DNA from: Sipunculus nudus
Lineage: Eukaryota; Annelida; Sipuncula; Golfingiida; Sipunculidae
Direction of reading: 5' to 3'
Length of the DNA stretch: 64,000 bases
Assembly (NCBI GenBank): GCA_026874595.1
Contig: CM049318.1
Span: 38,031,956 to 38,095,955 of the forward strand
In this document: positions 53,163 through 64,000 of the stretch, piece by piece
Position numbering within the stretch: position 1 is the first letter of the stretch
Layout: the number at the start of each line of letters is the position of its first letter
The notes under the pieces: model-generated
What the model was told of the DNA's origin: nothing
Databases searched by the model: none
Seen by the model: the letters and a program-made list of their open reading frames with translations, nothing else
Translations under genes and position numbers: made by a program

Positions 53163-56100
53163 ATGGCTATGAGAACACAGTTACCGGGTTCTACCACCAT
53201 TGGTTCTCCAATGAAGATGGTGGAGACTGCTGAACCACAGAAGAACACAATCCCTCTCGTCAGCCACATCCTCACAGATGAAGACATTGGAGCTTTGCAG
53301 GTAAGTCATGTACCATATAGAGATGACTGCCCCTAACACCAATGAATAAGCTCTATTATGAAGAAGTAGCCATATGTCACATTGGAATAGAATCATTTGA
53401 ATTAAACATGTATTATGGTGATTCATAATAACTTCAGAATTTCTTGGATTGTTACTTTGGTGTTATCATGACTCTCAACAAAATCTTATAAAAATCTGTT
53501 CAGAACTTTTTGCATAAACTTGCTGACAGACAAAACCAAATAACAAAGCTAGGATATAACATGATACCTGTCACCATCTGATTGATGTCCCTGTATAATA
53601 AAGAGTAGGCCAAAGGCAAGTGGGATTAGGTTCATTCCACTCAAGTTGCACATCGAATATGATGATATTTTTGTAAATTTGCTGCTCAGTGTCAAAGTAT
53701 ATTGCAGTGAAAGAATATGGTGTAGGTCTGATTTAAAACTGAAAGAAAAAAAAAAACACTATGCAAAATATATTAGAAGTGCAGTTGATTAACTTTATGA
53801 GAAAACGGTGTTACTGACAAGGCCTTTGGTCACTTCCATAGACAGTTATATATCTGACATATACTGATAGGTTGTTTGTTTCACAAATATTCTAAAGAAT
53901 TTTACCTTTACATGCAATGTTTACAAAACTCAAAAGATTTCACATCACTCAACCAGAGGATGGAGAAGAATCCTGATTAATCCTGATTGTTTCAAAATAA
54001 AATGTAAAACATTAAACATCCCATACCCTTAAGAGTCTTTGTTTATATGTTAAGGATCAAAGACAATTGCCCTATTTTAATGGGCTTCCCTTGTCTAAAG
54101 GATTACCAGTAAGTCATTTGACTTCTGAAGTGTTGGTTCAGACTCAGTTATTGCACCAGTATTTATTGCAACAGTTTCATGCTGATGCTTAAATACCATC
54201 AGTGACTTCAGGATTATTTACTAATCCCATTTACTGCCGTAGTACATGCTTTGATAGTCTAATCTGCCACAAGACCAATAACTATTTGCTTATTTATACA
54301 AAGAAATTCCCTTGCTTTCAGATTATTTCCCACCAAAACATGTAGATCCTGAAATGTACATTTACAAATTTGAAGTAATTGAAATATATGACAGAATTGA
54401 ACAGATTACTTTTTTCCTATTGAATGTTTATTATCTTTACAGGGGGCAAAGATGCAGCCTATCAACCTTCACAAAGTCATCAAGCTCCTTACAGACCCAC
54501 ATTCAGTGAGTATGCTCTTATATAGATTTATTTCACCTGTAAAAACTTATATAATATGAGAAAATAAATTTTGAAATTCTGGTCCAATAGTTATAAAAAA
54601 TGGCACAATTTCTCAATCGATAATTATTACATTATCTTTATCTATATTTAATTGTGCCAAAAATAACATATTTTCAGTTATATCAACATTTATTTTAGTA
54701 GAGTACCAGTAAGCAGAAGTTACCTCAGATGTAGACTGAGCTATCTACACTTGATACCTTGTCAGTTGTCATTCTTCTTTCCACAACTACTGGTTTTTTT
54801 TTATTAATTATTAGAGAACCAAATTTACCATAAACATTTCATCATTTTGTAATGATATGTTATATTTTTATTGCTTAAAGCGTTTAAATGGACTGATGAA
54901 CTGTGTAATATATTCTAACAGTAATTTTTATGTTCTTATACAGGCCATGCTGATTGACAGGCATATCCATGCTCTGAGGAAAGTTGTGAAACACTACAGT
55001 CCAGGATTTGTATCCTTCATGAAACTTGTTTTTTAGATGTTATGAATGGTATTCCGTATAACATGTAATGAAATTCAGTATACAGATTATATTTTCAGAA
55101 TGTTTGCAAGTTGAATTATTTTTAAATGTTGTTAGCAACATGACAACAATTTTGTTATGTAGATTTTGCCAAGCCCTTAACAGCAGGGGATTTATTAACT
55201 GGAGTAAGCAGAACTCAAGATTCATGGCCCAGCCATTACCTTGTAATATATTATAAAAATGTTTCGAGCATTTTTAATACTGTTCCGGTGTAAATTGTAT
55301 AGCTGTCTATTGCCTCTACCAGGAAGGTATGCCTTCATCGCCGAGAGTGTGTTTGTTCACAACTCTTGCAATCATGAACAGAAACTCAGGGCGTTTCGGG
55401 AATGGGCCAATTAAGAATATATTAAATTTTGGTGTGCATCCGGCTCATGATCTGGATTCACAAATGTTCAGTTACTTATGCTCAAATGTACCTTGGAATA
55501 TGTGTCCCATAAGTGATTGCAAACATAGTTTTGGAAGCATCACGGAGGCTTGCATTCCTTAGAATGCAGATTTCTAGTTATTTGATGTTTTGTTGTTTTA
55601 TCTACAGTGCTAACACCTGAATAGATTCTGAAACCAAATAATTTCCTTAACCAAGGCCCAGGTTATGAAAGATCTGGTACTTGTATTCAAGTTGCTGAAT
55701 GTGTGTGCTGACCGGGTAGAGGAACATCCCATGTACACTGACCCTATGGTGGACATTCTGAAGATCTGTCGTCAGCCGTTCCTTAAGGAGAAGATGTCAG
55801 ATGAGACCTCATATGAACAGATAGCTGTGGAATCTGTGTCACAGCTAGGTATAGGAATTTAATTCTTTGTATTAAATAACCATCATATGGTAGACATCTG
55901 GAAAACAAACAGTGGCCAGATATACATTTACATTAATAAACTGTAATTTAGTACCATAAATATACAGTCTTGTAATTTAGTACCATTTGTAACATTATGT
56001 TAGTTTTAGCAAATGGATATGCATGTATGTAATTTAAAACTATATAATGATTTGACTCCTTAAGTGATAATATGATCATCTAGCCTGTTTTGTCATCTGT

Positions 56101-59100
56101 GTTGGTCTCTTGATAGGTCTGAATTTTCTGTTTCATATGAATTTTCAAAACCTGCATCCATACTGGATCTTTGTAGATTTATTCTTTCTCTTCCGTAATT
56201 TAATGTTCCATTTTTATGTCAAATGCAGGTTAAGGGATTCCAGTTTTTCTTGTGGGTTATGTCATGGTATGACATGTTTTACACTCTTATATTTGCATAT
56301 AAGCAATATAATTTTAATGTACTAGTATTTTTTGTGTCATATTTTAAACATTTATTTTTACAACAAGCAAGTTTAAAGGCAATATCTCCTATCTAAACTG
56401 TAACAAATGATACTGGAACTGTACTTTTAAACACTTATTTCTAAATAAAAAAAAGAAATATTCAGAGACCCTGTTGGGAATTAGAGAAATATGATATGTA
56501 CGGGTAGTTGTCATAGGTGGAATATTAAATGCTAATGAGTATAAAACCTGTGATATCTTTGCTTTTACAGGGTACCTGATGAGAGTTCCCAGCAAAGAGG
56601 TCCGCCACCAAATTTGCCAAACTCTGGTTAGATTTTATACGTCCTCACAACTTAAGCAGGAAGTAACAGGTACAGTTGATATTTATCATTTTAGCCTTGC
56701 TGTTTAAATATGTTACATAAATTAAACTCCATTCAACAACCCCTGTCCACCTGTTTTTTTGTAATAATTTTTGTAAAATGCACCAAAGCTTACCTTTATT
56801 TACCTCTGCGGCATGTGGCGATTATCTAACAGCAAAATAATGCTTTCCCATCTATGGATTGACATTCTATATGATTAATTCAAAAGGAAATATGACTGAA
56901 AATATGTATGGTCTTGCAAAATATCAGTGAAGCCCTTAGTTTATGATCTCAAAATACATCCATTTGACAATTCATTGAGATGACGTCATAATGGTATTTG
57001 CATGTCATACTTCTGTTGCGTCACATGTATGTCCCTCCTACATTACATGGATAAATAGATATGGCCACATGAAATGAAGTCCTATTTTTTGCAACTCTTT
57101 TAAAACAGGCCAAAACTGTCTTGGCATCACAAAGTAAATATATTTAATTCACACTTATCTTAATCCTCATAAATTGCCACATCGCCTCCTATGATTAAAG
57201 CTAATTTGTCATGACAAACAAAATTTGACAGAAATATCTAAAAAAAAATTAGGTGGACAGGGGTGTAGGAACAGAGTATAGACTTCAATTAATTTTTTCA
57301 GAGTACATGCATGCATTTATATAAATCTTAAAACTCTCCATTTCTCTTGCAGTTACCTTGAAACAGTAATAATTTTTCCTGTAAGTTGCTATAGACTCCA
57401 TATCCTTAATCAAGAAAATTCTTTTCCACAATTTTCTTTTTTATATTGATATCAGGAAAGGTTTAGTTACAACACAGAAACTGATTTTATAATTATATGA
57501 TCAGCTTATGATTTTATATTCAGGTCACAAGCCATCAACATTAGAATACAACAAAAACATCATTGAGAGCAGTGATGTTGCTGAAACCTTGGTTAAGGTA
57601 CTGGAGAATTCATACATTCTGTGGATTCATAATCATGTAATCATTATCCATAAATCTAGAAACCAAACAGAATATTGCCAAAGAGTCTTCGATGAGTAAC
57701 CAGCATCTGTAATGTATCAAACAATCATTAGCTGGACAACACAAACAATTTTCATAATTTTAAATTGTGTGGGATAAAGTTCTTGCAAAAATAACATATA
57801 GCTTATATGATAATATTCTTGGCCCTGGTCTGATAATTTACAGACTTTTAAACATTAATTAAGCTTATATTTAATATTTTCACATTGATTCAGAGGTAAG
57901 CAGTAGAAGGTATCATCATGCAGGTTTTTTTTTATAATAATTTAAGTCTCAATTAATTTAGAATAGTTAAAATAAAGAAACATGCTATATGTATATCTTT
58001 AATGCTTATTGTGGGTATATTAATATGTTGTTTGTAGTCCCTCACACTCCTAGAGTCTGATCTGGACATAAGATTATCTGTCCTAGATGTTCTACAAAAA
58101 CTTTCAAAAGATTCAGGTGAGTGTTTTATTTGGTATACAAAATCTGTGATGATTAATGTAGGGCATGTTTTACATTTTATGTTGGTTTTTAAGGAAAGAA
58201 ATCAAAATAGTTTACTCTTTGAAGTGATTTGCTTTTTGAATTTGAATTTTTTTCAATTCAATGAAATGGAACAATTTTGAACAAATGTGCATGTTGGTAA
58301 ATGCATGATGATTTATGGAGATTATTTATATAAAACACAATTTTACATACTTTAGAGCAGCAAATTTTTAAGTATAAGTAAAGTACAAAAAAACGTATCA
58401 AATGCTATTAAATGGTCTTCCCAGTTGAATAAACGTTGAAAACCTAAATATTTTAAACTAATCTGTAGCTGATACCCTATCTTTTCCAGTAAAGAACTGT
58501 GATATGATGTTGAATGCTGAAGCAGCATACAGACTCTGCAGCCGACTGATGGACTATGATCCCTCGGGTCAGCTGCTGTTTGTGTCAGTCGATATCCTCT
58601 GGAACTTGTTAGAGAATGGATCCAAAGACAAATTTGCAGCTCAGCTCAACAACGTAAACTGTATTAGGTACTGTTTATTTTACTGCAGCTAAATATGATG
58701 ATATATATCTACTGAAGCTTTTCAAAGTAAAGTTGATAAATGTCAGCCTATATATTGATGCAATATCTTATCATTACAAGTGTAAAAAAAGTAGAACCAG
58801 TCTGGTGTTGAATAATTTCTTGAATCTTTTAACAATATTATTGTATATCTCTAGTATTCTAAACTTCTACATCAACTTTATGATTACATGAGTGAAACAA
58901 GACCATTTAATAATATTATCATTAGCATCTATGGTTATATTATGCGGTACCATCCGTATAATGTTGCACTTGCAGGTTTGGCTGTTGGTATATGTTCATA
59001 TATTTAAACTTACCTGTTTACAGTCAACTCCGAGATGCCTTTATCCACCAGCTTACCCAGGGTTTCAGTCACTATGACCGCCAGCTCCGTAATGATCTGC

Positions 59101-62100
59101 TGGTTGTCTCAACACTTGTGGCCTCTGTGTGTCCTGATGCGCCCTTCGTTGAGACAGGCTTTACAAAACAGATCACTCTGTTTACCACGTTTCAAGAAGG
59201 TACAAACAAAAAGATTCATGAAGAATAAAAGATACAAATAAAAAATATAAAACTCCCCAAAGAGAAAAAATCATGAAGATTGTAAAAATAATATATTAAA
59301 TATTCCAAATAGGATAAAAATAGAGATTGTAATAAAAAATTGATAACATTTTCAAAATAGGGGAAAAAAATGAAACTTCATAACCTGTTGGTTTCCTTTT
59401 GAATATTGCAGCTGAATTGTGCAAATAGCAAAGAGTGCAACTGCTAGTTCTGGATCTGTTAGTCTGTGCATGTCTTTCTGTCAGCATTTTTTAAACCCAG
59501 TTGTCAGGACCCGTGAAACTACATTTAAAATGTAAGTCCTGTGTTGTATTTTGATAGACACTTTGATAGAGTTTTTGTTTGCACCCTGATTTTGGTCTTA
59601 TCATTGGTGCTTCATAGGTTTGACTCTTTTAAGGTCAAATCTATCGAGCAAATGATGCTATATTTATCAATTTTATATCTTCCACCATACTTTTAAATAT
59701 TAGGCTTGCAACTGACAATTTAATTATGTTATATTATGAGTTCTATATATTTGATTTTTTTATGTCACAGTTAAGAGCCACAATGCCTTGGTGAAACATC
59801 TGAAACTTCTCAAGAATCATGAAGACTTTGAAATGAAGAAGTTACTGATAAATATGTTGGTGGTACTGAGCCAGGGGTCCGCTGTTCTTCCTGTAAGTAT
59901 ATACGATACCTGCTTTATTGTAATACTTATGTCATGGCAGCCTGTTAGGTAAGTTGTGTCTTTATGTGTATATGTGCAATCTATGGTGGTTTTATTAACA
60001 TTTTCTTGATAACTTTAAAAGTATATATTAACCCCATAGCATTATGACTGCTTATTAATAACATTAGTATAAATGTTTCCAGGCATATATTCTTCATTTC
60101 TTTTGCATGTCTGTTATCATAATTCAGTTCCAAAGGAGTCATGTTTTTTCACATTTATTCAGTAGAAATCTGAAACTAAGAAGCTGATATTAAAATTTGT
60201 GATATTTATCATAGGGAAAAAGAAATCATGATACTAACTGTATATCATATTTTTGTCACATCAGTTAATACTATCCCTGTAGGGAAAACATTGATCGTTC
60301 AAATTTAATGAAATGTCATTCCCAGTTTAGCTTAACCTATAAGATTTAAAATGAATCACCCATCTGGACAAACAATACAAAAAATGAAAGAAATACACAC
60401 AAGAAGGGTTCCATATTCTTTAAAATTCATCATCAAACTGAGCAAAGCAAAGGTTATTGTTTTCACTCAGTTCTGTGTGTGTGTGTTTGTCTGCATGATA
60501 TCTGGAGACAGAATCATGGATGTTATTGAAATTTATCATATAGGTTTGTATTGAGAAAATGTCCAAGAAGTTACATTTTTGTGTAAATCCAAGCATAAAT
60601 AACCCTAGAATGAGTGTTTTATGGGTTTTTATAGCACATATGTTTACATTAGGACGTAGCATGAGTGTTAGTCATGACATCACAGAAGACAGTGACATCA
60701 CTCCACGTGCCATTTCCATGGAAGATGTCAGTAAACCAATTTTCATCAATGGGGGGGGGGGGGGGCATGTTTGTTGTTCTTTATGTTTGTTGTTTATATA
60801 TAAGACAAGTACAACAATAGCACGATGTCCAGGGTGTTTTTCAAAATATTCAGTTAAAACATTCCAAGAAATAACTAATTGACATTCCATGACACCAACT
60901 TTGAAAACTTACTCCTGTGCAGGGTTTGCGTCCCCATATCGGACGCTTTATTAATTTATTTATGCTACTACCATGTTTCCTCAATATTTAAGTAATATCA
61001 TATGTATCAGAGTGATATTGTACATGAAATTTATCATGATCTAGCTGTATCTTTACGCAGCTTTTATCAGAAGGTCATTTGCTGCTGGCTCTGTTCTCAT
61101 ATGTACGAGCCAATGAGAAGACCTCTCAGCCTCAGGACTGGAGCGTGGCTCAGTTTGAGGAGATCCAGCTCCACGCCCTGTCCGCCCTGTGTACGCTTGC
61201 TCCGCTGTTACTGGAGGACTACATGACATGTCAGGGAGGAACACGTCTACTGCTGCTGCTGGAGTGGTGTGTAGGTCCAGGTAAGTAATTAATGCCATCG
61301 TGACCTTTCACCTTAATTAATTAATATATGTGAGTCTGAGTGGCCCGTTTAGTAGTAAAGGTTCATGTATGTGACTCATTACAGGACCTAGCTATGAACA
61401 AATGACTCAGTCGGTATTTGTGTCTGCTACAAGCCATACAGGAGAATGTACTGCAACGGTCATCAATCCTGTTGCATTGATATCATTGTATACAGCAGAT
61501 AATCTTAACATTAGGCTACAAATGATGAATTATCACAACAGAATACATGTGAAGTCACAAACAAAATGACAATCTGTCTTTATGGAACATGTCATTCCCT
61601 GTATCGCTAACAAGTTGCTGGCCATCTAGTAACCCATGCAAGCCATGCTTGTATTCATGGGATCAGAACATGCAGAGCGATTTACCAATATATGGAGTGA
61701 AAACAGAATTTTTGTCACACATGGTAGACGTGTTAGAAGGTATACTAAAAAGCTTATGATTGGTCTGGATTATGTCAAGTAGACAACAAACCTATATGCC
61801 ATGAGGTGGTGTCAAAAATTACAAAAAATATTTGCATCTTCATAGAGCCTAACAGTGTGGTCCTTGATGCAAGAGCACTGATGCGCTTGCTCTAGACTCT
61901 CTGTCAGAGGGTCAAAATGGTGCTATACAGAACCAAGGTGTAATCAAGGTTTTCACTGTCATTTATCCTAGTGTGAATATTCTCACAGAATGATTTCCTA
62001 CAAAATGTAATGTGCCATCTATTCACCATTACTAGTAAATCATCAGTATTTTAAGGATCTGTTGCCATTCTAACAGCACTGGTGCACTTTCGGATTTAGT

Positions 62101-63105
62101 AATCCCACAGTCTTTTGCAAAATGATACAAATTGGCACACTGACTGTAACCATCATCATTTATCAAGTAAAAACTTCATAAGTCATACTGTTATACTTTT
62201 GAGAACAGCGATTACATTCACCAGGAGTTGTGGCTAATTTGTATCAGGACTTCCTTATATTTCTTATATAGATTTTTAATATAGAGAATTTTTGCCGAAT
62301 ATGTCTTACATAATCATTTATGATTACATGAAAATACTACCAATTTTATCGATTTAAAAAAAATTAACATGAAATTTATTATTCAGCAAAACAACAACCT
62401 TCACAATACACAATTTCATATTGTACATTTTGTAGACAAATTTGGTGGTCATGGCAACAGTTTCCATGGTCTTGGTGGCCGAGGCAACAAGAAAGCTCAG
62501 ATGCGTCAGTGTCTGCGACTGATAAGAAGCATGGTGTCCACAGAGAACGAGGCAGTATTACAAGACTTTGTAGACCAGGGAGCCATCAGCCAGCTCACAG
62601 GTAAGTCAGACCTCACAATGAACTTCTTAGCTGATGGTCTCAGAGGTAACAATCCATCTGCACACTATGGATAAGGTAGAAGCGTCTTAAAGGAAATTTG
62701 AGCTATCCCCACTAAAAGGTTGATAATGCCGGCTTCCATAAGCCTGTATGATTCTATTCTTGCTTTATTGAAAGAGTTTCCTTGGAAGAAGCAAATAGAT
62801 TGAAATAAGATCTTAAACTGATTTTTTAGTAGTTTATATGAATTCAGTAATTTTGTGCTTTAAATTAGTTTTATTTTAGAATAGTGATGATGCATCATAA
62901 TGCATATGTTTAAGTTTTATTGGTATGCTTCTGGTATTGGGTTAATAATGATATGTATATTATTATTTGCATGGTCCTTGTAGCGATAGTGAGCAGTATC
63001 CAGGAGGATGAGGAGAGGAGCAGAGATGATGCAGTGGATGTAGAGATGCAGACTGACATGCTCTTCATCCTCTCCTGTCTATGTGACAACGACATGCACC
63101 GCAAG
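53163..63105 (+). CDS. CFAP69: Cilia- and flagella-associated protein 69 (N-terminal 563 codons)
   Basis: Thirteen coding exons join in one frame: 53163-53300, 54443-54505, 54944-55009, 55662-55848, 56571-56669, 57524-57597, 58038-58116, 58490-58667, 59024-59199, 59771-59892, 61061-61280, 62436-62600, 62984-63105. A noncoding first exon ends at 52322, and the acceptor is at 53129. Family landmarks appear in order: KVIKLLTDPHS, KLLNVCADRV, CRQPFLKEKMSDETSYEQ, VESVSQLGYLMRVP, DPSGQLLFVSVDILWNLLE, FSHYDRQLRND, FEMKKLLINML, EEIQLHALSALCTLAPLLLE, HGNSFHGLGGRGNKKAQMR, MLFILSCLCDND. These match vertebrate CFAP69, an all-helical armadillo-like protein of motile cilia and sperm midpiece/flagella, also found in olfactory cilia. 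Vertebrate forms are about 940 aa, so the last ~40 percent lies beyond the window. The donor at 55010 (GTATCC) is non-optimal. Confidence 0.93.
53301..55661. other. CFAP69 introns 2-4
   Basis: AT-rich introns. The only recognised element is the family C copy at 55315-55577. The apparent open frame at 55329 belongs to that repeat and is not an exon. Confidence 0.5.
55315..55577 (+). mobile_element. Family C element, ~260 bp
   Basis: It starts TCTACCAGGAAGGTATGCC and ends TTGCATTCCTTAGAATGCAG, ATTTCTAG|T at 55574-55577, with the hairpin 6 nt before CTAG. It shares GGGCGTTTCGGGAATGGGCC-like sequence with the 38701 copy. It lies about 85 bp before the splice acceptor of the exon at 55662. Confidence 0.6.
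59893..61060. other. CFAP69 intron with G-run
   Basis: A G-run lies at 60752-60765 and a TG microsatellite at 60475-60487. No extra exon was recognised. The open stretches at 60559-60882 show no conservation to CFAP69. Confidence 0.5.
61281..62435. other. CFAP69 intron, nothing recognised
   Basis: The donor is GTAAGT and the acceptor TTTTGTAG. The sequence is unique. Confidence 0.5.
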
Positions 63106-64000
63106 GTAAGTATACCTGTCAGTAAATCCATCATCACTCATATTACATTATTTAAGATATATCCATTACCTGTAGGTGGTACAGGATTTATTTTGACTCA
63201 GTATTATAAGGCCCTGCTATATTTTGAGCCTGATATCTGTACAGTGAGAGTGTCTGTAATATAAGCCATGGTATATGCAACATATCTTTACTGACTGCCT
63301 ATATACTGCCTGACAAGAAGACAGGATTACACCATTTAGATACCTATAAACGTGTTTCATAGCTTCAATAACAACTAACATTAAACATGTATCTTCATTA
63401 TTAAGCAGTTAGGGCCCTTAAAGAATAAGAATCCTCTGCCACCATTAAGCCTCATGGATTCCATTTTTTTTAATGGGTTAATTAAGACTTTAGAGCAGTT
63501 TCTGAGGTTTTTGGAGGTCACACTGTCGAGGCACATGCCACTCAATCATTCATTACACTTCATTCCACAGTGTATAGTCTAGTAATATGCTGGTAGTTAC
63601 AACTGTAACTCCCTTGTGAAAATTTAGGTATAAACTTGAAAAACAGGCCCCGTATAATTTCAATCCCTATGATTATTACTTTTTATTAACTGGTATCACA
63701 CAGATACTTGTCCTGGTACACATGATGCGACACATCATTCAAGGTTTATATCAATGCCCTTGGGTGATATGGCTTACACAGTTTCACACAATGAGCTCAT
63801 ATCAGCCCAGCCCTTGGTGCACTCAGTGACCAACACCACAGAATAAAATCGACAAGCTTCACAATTCATGTCATGTCACTGTGCACTGTAACGCACCGCC
63901 CAGGAATAAAATTGACAACATATTGGGACCCTGGGATATGTGGATGTGCCGATGTGTGTGCTGTGTTGAAGTATTTCTCTTCACAACTTCATGAAAATAA
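63106..64000. other. CFAP69 intron running off the window
   Basis: It begins with donor GTAAGT. The next exon is not found before the window end. No repeats were recognised. Confidence 0.5.

Noticed and set aside
55329-55562. Possible extra CFAP69 exon
   Set aside because: The segment belongs to the dispersed family C element, and the exons on both sides already join in frame with the conserved family sequence.
60559-60882. 107-codon open frame inside a CFAP69 intron
   Set aside because: It includes a G-run, matches nothing in CFAP69, and the flanking exons join without it.

Overview
The window is animal nuclear DNA: AT-rich, intron-rich, with GT-AG introns of 0.3 to 14 kb and a very heavy repeat load. 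The repeat style (elements with a terminal hairpin, a GTCC-type microsatellite and internal tandem repeats, plus a tRNA-derived SINE) and the gene content point to a lophotrochozoan, most likely a bivalve mollusc. The species cannot be fixed from sequence alone.

Only three genes are supported. (1) Plus strand, 6303-25853: the last four coding exons of a small membrane protein of the VOPP1/WBP1 type (cysteine-rich luminal piece, one membrane segment, PPxY tail). Its 14.2-kb and 4.6-kb introns are filled with nested mobile elements. (2) Minus strand, 51770-40801: five exons of a complete 209-residue single-pass membrane protein with eight extracellular cysteines and no function known to me. (3) Plus strand, 52.2 kb to beyond the window end: a 5' noncoding exon and thirteen coding exons (563 codons) of CFAP69, a cilia and sperm-flagellum protein. 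Genes 2 and 3 are head to head. Between them lies a short promoter with a perfect 13-bp RFX X-box and a YY1 site next to the CFAP69 first exon, as expected for a cilia gene.

Layout: 0.8-5.8 kb, a hairpin-ended repeat element with a second copy nested inside it; 8.1-9.8 kb, a related element; 11.4-12.4 kb, an inverted copy; 13.1-13.5 kb, a cluster of MEF2-, NFI- and DR2-like motifs; 13.6-15.4 kb, a Helitron-like element built of ~280-bp units; 16.1-17.4 kb, further hairpin-ended repeats; 18.0-19.2 kb, a pogo/Tigger-like transposon with a decayed transposase end; 21.6-25.6 kb, a triple nest of elements including a ~1-kb TIR transposon with target-site duplication; 26-31 kb, probable 3' UTR and intergenic DNA ending in a 39-bp minisatellite; 32.5 kb, a SINE; 33.3 kb, a 20/40-bp minisatellite; 34.1-38.5 kb, a GC-richer island of two decayed reverse-transcriptase fragments; 39.5 kb, a CpG-rich palindromic MITE; 41-50 kb, introns of gene 2 with several repeat families and a large inverted cluster at 48.1-48.9 kb; 52-64 kb, CFAP69.

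The most interesting signal is that at least five unrelated repeat families share one design (T-run, 25-35-nt hairpin, GTCC-like microsatellite, 120-340-bp tandem units), several carrying the same GGTGGCGCCACC palindrome. This suggests one group of Helitron/Helentron/pearl-like elements moved by shared machinery, none of which is encoded here.
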